64,000 nucleotides of DNA from Turritopsis dohrnii (lineage: Eukaryota > Cnidaria > Hydrozoa > Anthoathecata > Oceaniidae), in contig BQMF02000016.1 in assembly GCA_027922465.2 (NCBI GenBank), forward strand, positions 620,001 to 684,000. The letters run 5' to 3'. Made by a program: the position numbers and the translations under genes. Shown piece by piece: positions 44,275 through 54,514 of this stretch (the stretch's first letter is position 1; each line of letters opens with the position of its first letter). The notes below the pieces were generated by a model that was given only the letters and a program-made list of their open reading frames with translations, did no database searches and was not told the origin of the DNA.

Positions 44275-45900
44275 ATTGCCCCCGCAGCGAGCGTAAGCGA
44301 ACGAGGAGGCATAGTAGTTTTTGTTCTTCATCATCATCTTCCAACTTTCGTGTTGACGTTACACGTTGGAATAGAATTAATTAGCTGACTTTGCTTTTTT
44401 TCCCGTTTCAAAGCATGTTACTGTAAGTGGGATGTTTTTTCATATCTCTTTCCTAATTTATTATTATATTATACTATGTTATTTAGGAAGTTCGTATGCT
44501 AAAATTGCTTAGACATTTTTCATATTACTTTTGTGTTGTTTTAGTGAAGTGAACGACTAGGATTTTGAAGCACAGCTTGAAATCTGAAATTTTGCCAACA
44601 ACATTTTACTTTGTATATGTTTTAGCTCTAAATAATCTTTCGTTCGATAAATTTTATTCAATGCACTGATTTTTGGCAGATCTTGCCTTAAAAAGATTTT
44701 AATTGGATTTTTGTGTGTGCAAGAAAGCCTACGAATTGTCGTTCTTCGTGTTTTCCTTCTTTCTGTCCTCCCCCAAACCTGGTGTGATCATGATCAATAA
44801 AACCTTCCTTTATTTTTTTCTTGATTTTTATGTAAACTTTGGCTATTTCTTGTTTCGAATCAAAGTATGAAACGCAGATTTCTAATGGATTTTTCGATTT
44901 AATTTTTTTTTTGAAAACGTTTTTTTCTTTCTTTTGGCTCTTACAAAATTTCTTTAACAAATGTTTATCTTATTTTGATTATAAAATACGTAACCATAGT
45001 TTCAGTTCACACATTTCCTTTGTTTGTAGCAAATACTTTCTGATGTTACTTGTTAAGCCTTAATTACACTTTTTGAAAGGTATAAATTAGCATCAGTATT
45101 GCACTGCCAGTAAATGTCGCAATCGCCAGTAAATGTCGCAAAATTGCCAGTAAGTGTCGCAATTCAACAGTAAGTGTCGCAAAATCGCCAGTAAGTGTCG
45201 CAACAGTAAATGTCGCAAAAAAATTAAAATTCAACAGTAAATGTCGCAACTTTATAATTTCAAATTTCTAACCAATATCTTCTCCATCCTTGTTTTGAAC
45301 TCGACACTGATTATTCTGATCAAGATATCGTACTACTCATCGCAGAGTACGCTGATGGACCTACACATCACAGAGATTGCAAAATATAAAAATAAGACAG
45401 CTATAATTTTCAACATTATGTGTCACTTAGCAAGTTACTTTTACTTTTTTCGCCAATACTTCCCAAAGTGAGTCCTGGCCGATTGATTTAAGCAACAGGT
45501 CTTTCCTTTTCATACCCTCCACATTATATGATCAAAATCACATTGTGTAAGTTTGCGACATTTGCTGTTGATTTTGAAAAACATTGCCACATTTATTGTT
45601 AAAAAAAATTAAAACAAATGAAAATTCTAGTTGTGACACTTACTGGCGATTTTGCGACACTTACTGTTGAATTGCGACACTTACTGGCAATTGTGCGACA
45701 TTTACTGGCGTTTGCGACATTTACTGGCGATTGCGACATTTACTGGCAGTACAAGTGTGACATAGGACCAAGAGATAACAAACAGTAACAAAGTTTTCTT
45801 TGTTTTTGTTTCCGTTGTATTGCTTGCAATGTATAGCTTGCTGTGTGTACAAATTGGAATGCTTGAGGGCGGGGGCATTTTTAGCTAAAGCTACATGCTA
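44275..45900 (+). mobile_element. GCCCCCGC-ended element, copy 1 (plus), carrying FB2
   Basis: Starts TTGCCCCCGCAGCGAGCGTA and ends GGGCGGGGGCATTTTTAGCT. The same sequence occurs inverted at 57488-58475. The short terminal inverted repeat is TGCCCCCGC. The interior shows no recognisable transposase (short charged ORF 44688-44960 minus, also present in the other copy in decayed form). The extra 656 bp relative to copy 2 is the fold-back element FB2. Confidence 0.8.
45098..45753. mobile_element. Fold-back element FB2 with tandem-unit termini
   Basis: Inserted in the 44275-45900 element. The 57488-58475 copy retains the empty site (CATCAGTGTGACATAGG on the corresponding strand). Ends are TTGCACTGCC and its near-complement GGCAGTACAA, with a possible AGT duplication. 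Each end is an array of six to seven 16-21 bp units CCAGTAAATGTCGCAA plus a short AT or TCG spacer, mirrored at the other end with the same AAGTGTCGC variants. The unit core TGTCGCAA-TCG-CC is shared with FB1. The interior of about 300 bp encodes nothing recognisable. Confidence 0.82.
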
Positions 45901-45974
45901 GTTATAATGTTATTATTGTACTGTTGCAAAGACTTGTTGAGTAATCTGAATTCAAGATTCTAAAGCTTTCGTAC

Positions 45975-46167
45975 CTCCAAAGTTATAATGACATGCATAA
46001 ATGACCCATGCAACAGAAACTGCCCAGGCAAATCGACTGAAGGTGTGATAGATGACATTTTCTGCATCGTTCAAGAATGTTCCATTTGGCTTGAAAACCT
46101 TCCAAGGCCCATAGATGATAGCCAAGGTGGTGGCTATGGCGATCATCCACCACAATAAAACAAATGG
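45975..46167 (-). pseudogene. NRF-6-like acyltransferase, exon near the C-terminus
   Basis: 193 bp between acceptor AATGTTCTAG and donor GTACGA. Encodes PFVLLWWMIAIATTLAIIYG, then YHTFSRFAWAVSVAWVIYAC and HYNFGG, matching the late transmembrane region of nose-resistant-to-fluoxetine (NRF-6) acyltransferase-3 family proteins, whose motif is SR-x-x-W followed by I-x-x-C-x-x-x-x-GG. Phase 0 entry matches the upstream exon. The next exon (usually FLS...PLSRLTY) was not found downstream, where the 44-46 kb transposon lies. Confidence 0.75.
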
Positions 46168-46304
46168 CTAGAACATTAAGAGTTAATCAAGGAACGGAAA
46201 AAATAGCAAAACTATACAGTGGATTCATTTCAGTTATTACCTTCGAATACAACATTTATAAAGTCCTCCTCTTAAAAACAAGCTAAGCAGTACAAACCAT
46301 TTAC

Positions 46305-46434
46305 CTTTTTAAAACCATGTTTTATTTGGATTTTCCTTGACATAACATACCTCAAGAACAAACCAACCAAATAAGATGTGATACGGGTATATGGCTTTTC
46401 ATAAATAGCATCTTGATTAGCTGCAGCTTTAGCG
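46305..46434 (-). pseudogene. NRF-6-like acyltransferase exon
   Basis: Encodes IYEKPYTRITSYLVGLFLRY and KIQIKHGFKK before donor GTAAAT (46299-46304). KPYTRI-x-x-YLVG is a hallmark of NRF-6-type proteins. The acceptor is probably TTAATAG (exon from about 46434). The upstream partner exon with the conserved W-x-L segment is missing. The intron on that side contains a decayed transposon ORF (46572-47050). Confidence 0.7.
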
Positions 46435-46571
46435 CTATTAACATAATTTAACATAAATTAAGTTTATTATATCTAACGCTCGATAAAACCATGCTATCAG
46501 TAAAAACTTGAACCACTCATAACTTAATAAGCATTATTCAAATCACCACATTAGATAATATATGGACATTA

Positions 46572-47050
46572 AGGAGGAGTTTACACCAAAAGGTTTGATT
46601 GCCACCCAAGATATGACATTTTCATCATCAAAGGGCAAAAAAGCACTATCTTTAAGCATTGGAACAAAGTAGATAGTAGGCTCTAAAATGTTGATTCAGT
46701 TGTTGAATGGTTTTGGGCAGGGTATTTCCCATTCTGCTGTTAGATCTCACGAAACAGCATTTGCTTAAATGAATATGATCTCTGAAATAGCTCTACCATC
46801 AGCATTTCACAGTACTGTGTTCACAGCTTTTGTTTGAGGGGACATTGACTTCAGAGAAAAAACAAGATCAGGTGAAGGTTCAACACATATGGCCAATGGT
46901 ATAGTAATTCAAAGAAGTAGTGAAGAATCTGCATCAAATGAAGGATTCCAACCAGTAGAGAAAAGTGAGCGATCTTTGAAAGAACCCATTAATAACATTT
47001 CACACTTTGTATTGGGGAAAAAGGAATCTAACTTAATGAACAGTACAGAT
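46572..47050 (+). pseudogene. Decayed ORF of an unclassified repetitive protein family
   Basis: One frame broken by TAG, TAA and TGA reads ATQDMTFSSSKGKKALSLSI, LIQLLNGFGQGISHSAVRS, then DIDFREKT and STHMANGIVIQRSSEES. This order (a QD-x-x-F segment, LL-N-x-FG-x-x-S, then D-I-D-x-x-E-x-T-x-x-G-x-x-T-H) is one I associate with an abundant multicopy protein in cnidarian and echinoderm genomes of unclear class. A frame shift leads into SEHEFLQEQLIPRS near 47075. It is antisense inside an NRF-6-like intron. Confidence 0.45.
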
Positions 47051-47340
47051 TAAGCCTTGTTTGTTTGAGTGAACATGAATTTCTCCAGGAACAACTTATT
47101 CCAAGATCGACAGATTTTGTAAAACACATCTTACATCTTCCTTACATTAACGCCCGCGATTAATGTTCCTGCCACAGACATCTCTACATTTTAGAAAGTA
47201 CTCATGTTACGGATAATATAAGAAACGAAGAAATAGGCGTTGATGATTACGATGATGATTCTGACGAAGACGATTTGATACGTGCTTATTTGTCGACTAT
47301 TAACGTTCTACTATCTGCGTTTCACTTACTAGTTTACAGT

Positions 47341-48031
47341 GATTGAAAAGGTATGTCTTAAACGTTCCCTTTCATGTGTTTGCAAATACCCGCGTGCGAA
47401 TTGCGAATTAGGCAACCTACCTCAGAAATTGCCTAATTACTTGAATTAAATGGATTTGTCTTTATTGACCTCTCCTGTTCTCTTTGATTTTCATAGTTTC
47501 TGGTTCATATGAAAGCAAAAATTAGGACCCACACACCTCTTCCTCAAAGGGTGGGTAACATCCGATAGTCGTCTTTGTTCCATAAATAGTCTACAATACA
47601 TTTTCAGATATATGTTTGGTAGGAAACTTTATTGTGCATTAAATTTCCTATACAATGATGTATAAAAAAGTTTTTTTCCGCCATTTTGATTTTTTTCTTT
47701 CTTATGACGTCACAAAATGTTTTTTTTGGGTTATTACGTCATTATGGACCAGCGAATTTGTGGGAACTTTTCTGTTTCATAACCACTATACATCCCTTAA
47801 CATTATTCCAGCGTAAAAGTCTGGCCTGCAAGTTGTACAGCGGAATTTCTTTTCTGAGCATCTTTTTGTTACACAGACGCCGGCCTATAGGTAGCCAGAA
47901 GATGAATAAAATTTGATACAGATCTTAGTTTAAGTTCATGCAATTTCTCATGTAAGGCTTAAAATCCAAAAGAACATACTGTACTTATTTACAAATAATT
48001 AAAAAATCGTAATAAAAGAATTTTTTGTCAC
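47341..48031. other. Intronic stretch where an NRF-6-like exon is expected
   Basis: The exon that normally follows DKMADQ (a W-x-W-Y-L-A-N-D-like segment) is not recognisable here or elsewhere between 46434 and 48032. ORF 47686-47916 (plus) has no recognised domain. Confidence 0.4.
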
Positions 48032-48221
48032 CTGGTCAGCCATTTTGTCCGGATAAAAGTTATTTATGTATAATATATTGGTCCACCAGTAATCTAGGCA
48101 AGGTTTTCTGTAAATTGGGAGAGTCGCTTTTGATGAAATTTGTGTACTGATTGGTCCAACGATAGTGAGAGGGAATATATATAAATACAGAACCATCAAA
48201 ATACCAACAGATGGAGTCAGT
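48032..48221 (-). pseudogene. NRF-6-like acyltransferase exon with WWTNILYINNF
   Basis: 190 bp between acceptor CTTTTTTAG and donor GTGACA. Encodes LTPSVGILMVLYLYIF, then CLDYWWTNILYINNFYPD, one of the most conserved stretches of the family (C-x-x-x-WW-x-N-L-LY-I-N-N). Entry in phase 2 fits the LR end of the previous exon, giving the canonical R-L-T-P junction. Confidence 0.8.
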
Positions 48222-48749
48222 CTAAAAAAGAAACAAAGAAATTTTAAAACATTTCACAAAATCCCTCTTGTAAAGAGTATATAATACAGATCTTACTTCA
48301 GACAAATATTTAGAAGTTAACTAAACCTTGATGATAATGCAAAATGTTTTTTTCGCAATCTTAAATTACTTGATTCATGATTCTTCCCTGAATATTCATA
48401 GCCCATTGTTATTATGCAAACTTGAATTTCTCCCATCGATCCATCCATCTTTCTTTATTTCGTTTTGACACTTGAAGCGTCAAATTCAAAACACTTTATT
48501 TTCATTACGCAAAGTTACATAAAATTCAAAGAGGTCAAAAGTTTTTCTTTCATAAAATTTCTAACATTAGCACTTAACTTATGAACACTTTAGTTGATAA
48601 AAAATACAAAAATTTTACTTTAAATTTGAAAATAATTATTGCGAAATGACAACTTTATTCTTTGAAAAAAGAAATTCATTTGTCAAAAAGATTGGAATAC
48701 CAAGAACTGTTTAAAAATTGGTTGAGCTTTCCAAAAGTAAACTACATAC

Positions 48750-48860
48750 CTTAGATATCAATGTAAAAAATATTTGCACCAGAACCATATAATTTGCAAT
48801 GGACTTTTCGATTGAAATTCATCCATCCTTTTTGAGGTCAGATACGCAACCGAAAGTCCT
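48750..48860 (-). pseudogene. NRF-6-like acyltransferase exon with a nonsense codon
   Basis: 111 bp between acceptor TTTTTAG and donor GTATGT (48744-48749). Encodes GLSVAYLTSKRMDEF, IIWFWCKYFLH, a TGA, then YLR. The family has H-R-Y-x-R at this point, so the stop sits where an Arg codon (CGA to TGA) is expected. The splice phases before and after are intact. Confidence 0.7.
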
Positions 48861-48930
48861 CTAAAAACATTAATAACTCATAAATAAAAAATGATTGATA
48901 TTGAACATAAGATTTTAATAACACAATTAC

Positions 48931-48933
48931 CTC

Positions 48934-48965
<32 letters not shown>

Positions 48966-49042
48966 ATCAGCAGGAACAGTCGCATTTGAAATGGCCAGAA
49001 ACGTGAAACGATGAACAATATTGCCGACATCAAGTATGTTGT
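48931..49042 (-). pseudogene. NRF-6-like acyltransferase exon with in-frame T29 tract
   Basis: 112 bp between acceptor TTTACTATTAG and donor GTAATT (48925-48930). Encodes NILDVGNIVHRFTFLAISNA then TVPADP and a poly-Phe run. The family has AISNAT-x-SVDTFF-x-LSG here. A 29-base homopolymer (48934-48962) replaces the FF codons but leaves the frame in phase with the next exon. It could also have slipped by multiples of three among alleles. Confidence 0.7.
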
Positions 49043-49196
49043 CTAATAGTAAAATGTATTGAGCAGTCAAAGAAGAAAAGTAGAAATTCACAACTAATAC
49101 CTCGGTAAATGGCCTAGTAACCTCGACATGTGAAGGGTAAAGGTTAAACACACAACTAGTAAAATAATGACAAACGCTTAAGTAAATAAGACTTAC

Positions 49197-49372
49197 CAAT
49201 TTTCCCTACTACTGTTGCAAAGAAATAAAAATGACCAAGTATTACCCAGAACATACTAATTGTTCGAATCCCGTTAATGAACCCAATACCACCTTTGGCA
49301 ATTCAGTTGATAAAACAGCTTTGATGTTTTTGATCAAAGAAAAGCAAATGAAAAATTGTGAAATTATGTTTC
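49197..49372 (-). pseudogene. NRF-6-like acyltransferase exon containing the catalytic-region His
   Basis: 176 bp between acceptor TTTTTATAG and donor GTAAGT (49191-49196). Encodes NIISQFFICFSLIKNIKAVL then STELPK and, in a shifted frame, GGIGFINGIRTISMFWVILG followed by H. N-G-I-R-x-x-S-x-x-W-V-I-L-G-H is the signature start of the acyltransferase-3 domain. The frame change at about 49297 is one base missing in a short A/T run (CCTTTGG on the plus strand), either a real lesion or an assembly error. Confidence 0.78.
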
Positions 49373-49731
49373 CTATAAAAATATAAAAAATCAAATGTTA
49401 TTTTGCAAGACGAAGATAAGATTTCCACACACATAACTATTTGAATATCAAGCAATCATTCTCATTGAAAATCTTGAATGCTAGCAGTAAAATTAAGTAT
49501 TTAATGGGTCAGATCAATGAAACAATAGAACTGTGTTTTCTGCATCCCCTGTTGTGTCCTAGTCATCTTTAGTACCTACAGTACTTGTTGACTATGTGAA
49601 GGGTGAACCAGTGCCAACGCTTTTATAAAATAGATTGTATTGTACACTTTGATTATAATCTTAAAATCAAGATGGTTGAATTAAGATATATAAAGTTTAA
49701 ATCGAATGTATCTCTTTCAACATGAACCTAC

Positions 49732-49890
49732 CCAGGTTTTACTGGTTTATTTGGTTTATTTGTATTATGGAAAAATGTTGTTTCAGTTGGGTAAGATACG
49801 CCATCATCATACATCTCTTCACCTTCATTGACATAATAGGACGTTGTTGGTTCCACAAACAGAGCTGAATTACTCGTCTTATTTTGAAAC
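49732..49890 (-). pseudogene. Possible upstream exon of the NRF-6-like gene
   Basis: Encodes LFVEPTTSYYVNEGEEMYDD and a Pro/Lys-rich end before a donor GTAGGT (49726-49731). The position and acidic linker character fit the variable region before the acyltransferase domain, but its exit phase does not match the next exon as I placed it, so it is tentative. Confidence 0.35.
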
Positions 49891-50476
49891 ACTTCTAAGC
49901 ACCTTCACTATAGGAAGGAAATTTTATAAATCCTTTTGCATCTAAATAAACAATTCATAACCGAAACACTGTAATAATTTATTGGAGTTTTTAGTGGCAG
50001 ACATATAGAGAGGTCCTTTGCTTTTTTATTGTAAGTAAAGGTTCAATGTTTCTTTAAACTTTGCCGAACTTCCCTGGTTAAAATACTGAGAAGATCATGT
50101 ATGTTCTTGTATATGAGCCTGATTCCTTTCTTTAAGATGTTTTCAGAATCCTATCCAGGATTTCAACCAAACTTACATGTAAATACTTTTAGGGCTAAAT
50201 CTTTTATAATCAAGCCTTTCAAATCTTAAAGTTAAAAAGATAAGAAAAAGTGGCAGCATAATGATAACAAGAAGTTTTTTTTCATAAAAACATGTTGTTT
50301 AGGAATTGAAATTAGTAGTAGTTTATTTGCTCGATATAACAATTTACAAAGAATTAAACAGGAAAAATAAACAGCTGGAGACCATCACAATAGTTGGAAA
50401 GTATCTAATCAATAGAGATGGCCACCGCAAGAAGACAAACATATTAAGTTAAAAAAAAACAAAGCGAAAAAAACAA

Positions 50477-50479
<3 letters not shown>

Positions 50480-50529
<50 letters not shown>

Positions 50530-50575
50530 ACAAATAAATAAATAAATAAATAAATAAATAGATAAATATATAAAT
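50480..50575. repeat. (AAAT)n microsatellite
   Basis: Nearly pure AAAT repeat at the 3' boundary of the decayed LINE. Confidence 0.95.
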
Positions 50576-52140
50576 TAAATTAAAGTGTTTCTGTTGTACA
50601 ACTCTAAATCAATATTGACAGTTGTTGGGGAGATCGCTCTCCTCCAATGCAGTTGTAAAAGAGGTTTCTGTTTAAGAAATTTATAAGAGGTAGGTTGAGC
50701 CAAGAGATTTGATTTTTGAGATTGAAAGTGATGAAAGGTCATGTCTGGGATACAGAGATTGAAAGAAATTCCAGGTTAATATACACTGATAACGAATAGA
50801 ATTTGTGCCAAAAAAAGAAGTTCTCACAAGCGGTTTGATGGAGGAGCCTCAGGTGTTATGAGTATCAGAGCGAAAGGATAGACTGAAAAGACTAAGAAGG
50901 TTGTGAGAAGAAGTTTTATTAATGATTTGATGAACAAGAGTTAAATTACATATGATAGATGAATGTCAAGAAGATTTAGTTGTTTAAGTAGAGGTTTGGA
51001 GGGTTGATTGAAATCAGAAAAAGTAATAAGCCTAATGGCTATTTTTTGAAGTTTTAGAATTCGATCAGTATAGTTGTTGTGTGTTTGGTACCAGGCTTGG
51101 GAAGCATAGGATGTGTGAGAACAGAACAAGGTTTGGTAGAGAGAGAGAATTTTATTTTGAGGAACAAAGTGATGAATTTTGGAAATTGCTCCATTACTTT
51201 TGGATAGTTTAGTTGCTAGGTTTTTGACATGGAATGACCAATTAAGATCAGAGTCAATAATAACCCCCGACGTACTTTACACAAGGAGAGAAAGTCAGTT
51301 TTTTGCCATTTAGTTTAAGCCTATAGGTGATTGATTTACTGGGATCCCTAAAAAAAAATAACCTCAGTTTTCGCAACATTAAGTGCAATTTTATTAGCAT
51401 TTATCCAGTGGCAAAGGAGTTTTAGATGAATGTTAACTTATTTCTTGATGGTTTTCAAACTGTGACTAGAGCATAAAAGCCTGGTATCATCTGCAAAGTG
51501 AAAAACATCACTATAATAAATTGCATTAAGAAGGTGATTGATGTAAATCAGAAAAAGTAGCGGTCCAAGGACCAATCCCTGAGGCACCCGTGAGAAATAT
51601 CCAGTTGGGAGGAGCAAGTTCCAGAAATGTAAACAAATTGTTTGCGATTAGAGAGGAAAGATTTGAACCAAGAGTTACCTGTTCTCCGATTACCATAGTG
51701 TTGCATTTTACCTAGCAAAATTAAGTGGTCAACCTATCAAATGGGTTTTGAAAATCAATGAAAATACCACAAGAAAAGTTGCCAGAGTCAAGTTGATTTC
51801 TGATGTTTTTAGTTAGACTGATTAAGGTATGATTTGCTGAATGTTTACTTCTAAAGCCAAATTGTTTATTTGTGATTATGGTATGTTTGTCAAGGAAAGA
51901 GATAAGGCATGAGTAAACAAGTTGTTCGTAAATTTTATCTACATTCGCGAGTAACGAGATAGGTCTGTGATTATTGACTTCAAGTGGGAAACCTTTGTTT
52001 TTGTAAACAGGGATTACCTTAACAGTTTTGGGAAGGTTAGGATATGTTCCTGTCTCAAAGGAGATATTAATTATTTTAGTTAAAAATTGATCGGCTAACT
52101 TTAGGTCTATTCTTAGATACTACAGAGTAGAATCCAGAAT
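50480..52140 (-). pseudogene. Decayed LINE reverse transcriptase with (ATTT)n tail
   Basis: In broken frames on the minus strand: VKVIPVYKNKGFPLEVNNHRP, ITNKQFGFRSKHSANHTL, GIFIDFQNPFD, then SWFKSFLSNRKQFVYISG, a degenerate VPQGLVLGPLLFLIYIN, FADDTRLL (about 51480-51500), KYVGVIIDSDLNW and LQKIAIRLITF (50941-51129). This is the fingers-palm-thumb order of a non-LTR reverse transcriptase in the Jockey/CR1 group. The sense 3' end runs into a tetranucleotide (AAAT/ATTT) tract at about 50480-50575, a typical LINE tail. No endonuclease was seen upstream, so it is 5'-truncated. Confidence 0.8.
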
Positions 52141-52659
52141 TCTAGAAGTCGACCGATTTTATCGGGAGACTTATTGGTTTCGGTGTTTCTATTATTATAA
52201 GCCGCGATGGTCCTCAATTTTCTTTTTCGCGGTAACATTTAACTGGATGAACCTATTCACATAAAATTTTGAACATAAGATATTTGTTACAAAAGCCTTC
52301 ACGTGATACAAACATTTTTTGGAAATTTTTTTGATGAACTCACGATTTGGGTAAGTTTTGGTATTGGAGAACAATTCGCGATAACTTCTGACTGGATTGC
52401 CCAAGCAATTTTGCACAAAGGATCGTTTTGATAAAGGTACTTTGAAATTGTTTTAATGACATCACGATTTGGGGAATTCTGCTGTCCTTATTCGTACAGG
52501 GGCAGAGAGGGGATCTAAAAAAACATTTTTCTGCGTACGTACTTAATGGATGGCCCTAGAAAATTTATTATGATTGTTCAAGATTATTTATGTGTCTTCC
52601 ACCATCAAAACATTGAATATGAATGCATTCAAATGCATTCGAAAATAGAACTTACACTT

Positions 52660-53245
52660 CAAGGTCTCCAAAAGGGAGTCTTTATCTAGTTAACTGTGAC
52701 TCCTCTATTATAAATGAGCTTTTTAGGGGAGTTATTATGAACTAAGGGGAGTCATTAATTTTAAGTTCATAATGACTCTAGGGTAGTTAGGGGGTGATCA
52801 CATGGAGGCGGGCTGGCCCGGTTAGGCGGGCTAGCTCGGTTTGCCGAGATCTCGCCACTATTAAGAAAGTGTGATAAATTTTTGTTTGTGATCACATGAG
52901 AAACGGGCCAGCCCGCTTTGCCGGGATCTCGCTTTATTCAACCGAGATCTCGGTAAAGCGGCCCACGAATTTCTCATGTGATGGCTTTCAACCGGGCTGG
53001 CCCCCTTTGCCGGGATGAAATTGCATGTACGGCGCATGCGTAAGGTTGAAAAACATAACACGTGACCAGTTCTTTAGCCCGGTTAAGCGGGCTGATACTT
53101 TTCCATGTGATCATAAAAATTTATCAGCCCGCTTAACCGAGCCAGCCCGGTTTACCCTCCTCATGTGATCACCCCCTTACTTTCCTCTAGTTTATTTTAA
53201 CTGGGGGAGTCCTTTTTCCCAGGGAGTCAAAATAATCTGCAACAC
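52660..53245. mobile_element. Element with GGGAGTCA motifs, interrupted by a MITE
   Basis: Repeated GGGAGTC and GACTC words in both orientations at 52670-52785 and 53205-53235, similar to the arrays of the 13892-16410 element. The interruption is the MITE at 52790-53176. Outer ends were not resolved. Confidence 0.5.
52790..53176. mobile_element. PIF/Harbinger-type MITE, 387 bp
   Basis: Flanked by TTA on both sides (52787-52789 and 53177-53179). Ends GGGGGTGATCACATG and its perfect complement. The interior repeats CCGGTTAAGCGGGC-like and CGAGATCTCG-like palindromic words and is much more GC-rich than the flanks. TTA duplication with G-rich ends is typical of Harbinger/Tourist MITEs. Confidence 0.85.
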
Positions 53246-53950
53246 TGGTTTTTCCGTTGCTTCTTTAGTGAACTGCCTTTTAATGAACTGTGAAGGGACC
53301 GAAGTATTTTGTTTGCAATGACGGGGAATTCGTTAAAAGTTTATTTTTTAAAAATGGGGCGAAACAAATGAAAAAAGATGTTTTTGACACTTCGGCTATA
53401 CTGTAGTTTTAATGGTCATGATGTTTATTAAAACATACATCAATTTTACCCTGTTTCTTTCTTGACTCTTTGCTCTTTCGATAAATCGATAAATTGATTT
53501 CGCATTTTTTAAAGATTTATAACATGGCCGACATGATAGTTTACATTTGGTGGATTTCCACTTCTGGAACAAGAACAGAATGATTTCTTTTTAATTCACA
53601 ACTGGAAAAACCAGAAATAATATAGTAACAAAGACAGTCTTCCTCACGAGATAGTATTAAATTTTCTTTACCAGTCGTGCCAAAGAATGTCAAAAAAGGA
53701 AAACCCATTATGTACATGCTCAGTGTCTTTTCTCTTCTTTTCAATTCCAGTCCGCGAAAAACTTTTAATAAGTTAACATCACTCTCTAGGAGTGATAACA
53801 TCACTCTCTAGGAGTGATACGTAAACAAAATCTTCAAAACTGAGTTTAATGAGTATTAAAAATATTACTTCTCTTTTGTAGAACACGATTGCCACTTTTA
53901 CTATATATCAATCAATGGTACCAAAGAAAATACTTGGGGTTATATCTATA
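53246..53950. other. Non-coding stretch with a 22-bp palindromic tandem
   Basis: Two tandem copies of AACATCACTCTCTAGGAGTG plus two bases at about 53775-53818, each a small hairpin (ATCACTC/GGAGTGAT). An ORF of 87 codons at 53541-53804 (minus) has no recognised domain. Confidence 0.5.
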
Positions 53951-53988
53951 ATCCTTGCCGCTAAATAAGTTATACATACCAAAAAAAG

Positions 53989-54512
53989 GTGAGGCGGAAG
54001 AATACTGTCATAATTCTAAACGAAAACTGTAACGAGCATCTGATCGATGTAGTCCTAACTGTTTGTCTTTCTTCTGTTTACCGTCGACCAACGGTTAAAT
54101 GCAACAGATTACTCTATTTGTTTCGCGTCGAAGAAAAGTCAACAAATTTATCCCTATCGATAAGTAATATCAACTTCTTGGATAAAGGTGTGGTTTCAAT
54201 CACTGGTGGGATACGTCAAACAGTTACTTTCAGAATTATCAACTGTGCAGCCAAATATATATATATATACGGAAACGGATATATATACGGAGGGAAAAGA
54301 ACTCCTTTCTATAAATATCACTTCTCTGAAACAACAATTAAATGTTTCAACCGTCGGTAAAGAAGCCATGTTCATATCTGTTGACAACTGTACTCTCATA
54401 TCTAGTGGTATTCAAGTGATTAGCAGCAACCCAAATGCAATTATAAATGTGGCAATAAGTAACTCAATATTCTTTATTCACTCAACGATAAGAATAATCC
54501 ATGCTTACTCTC
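53989..54512 (+). pseudogene. Exon of a possible beta-helix protein, 5' part
   Basis: One frame reads NLSLSISNINFLDKGVVSI then TVTFRIINC. After a frame change near 54285, at a (TA)n tract, a second frame reads SINITSLKQQLNVSTVG and MFISVDNCTLISSGIQVI, then INVAISNSIFFIHSTIRI. Repeated I-x-I/V-x-N-C/S-x-F-x-x-x-G-V-x-I rungs are typical of right-handed parallel beta-helix (pectin-lyase-like) folds. The exon is cut at 54513 by R1 copy 3. The identification is by pattern only. Confidence 0.4.
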
Positions 54513-54514
54513 AT

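Noticed and set aside
44688..44960. Charged ORF in the GCCCCCGC element considered as a transposase
   Set aside because: 90 residues without any catalytic motif, and not conserved as an ORF in the inverted copy.
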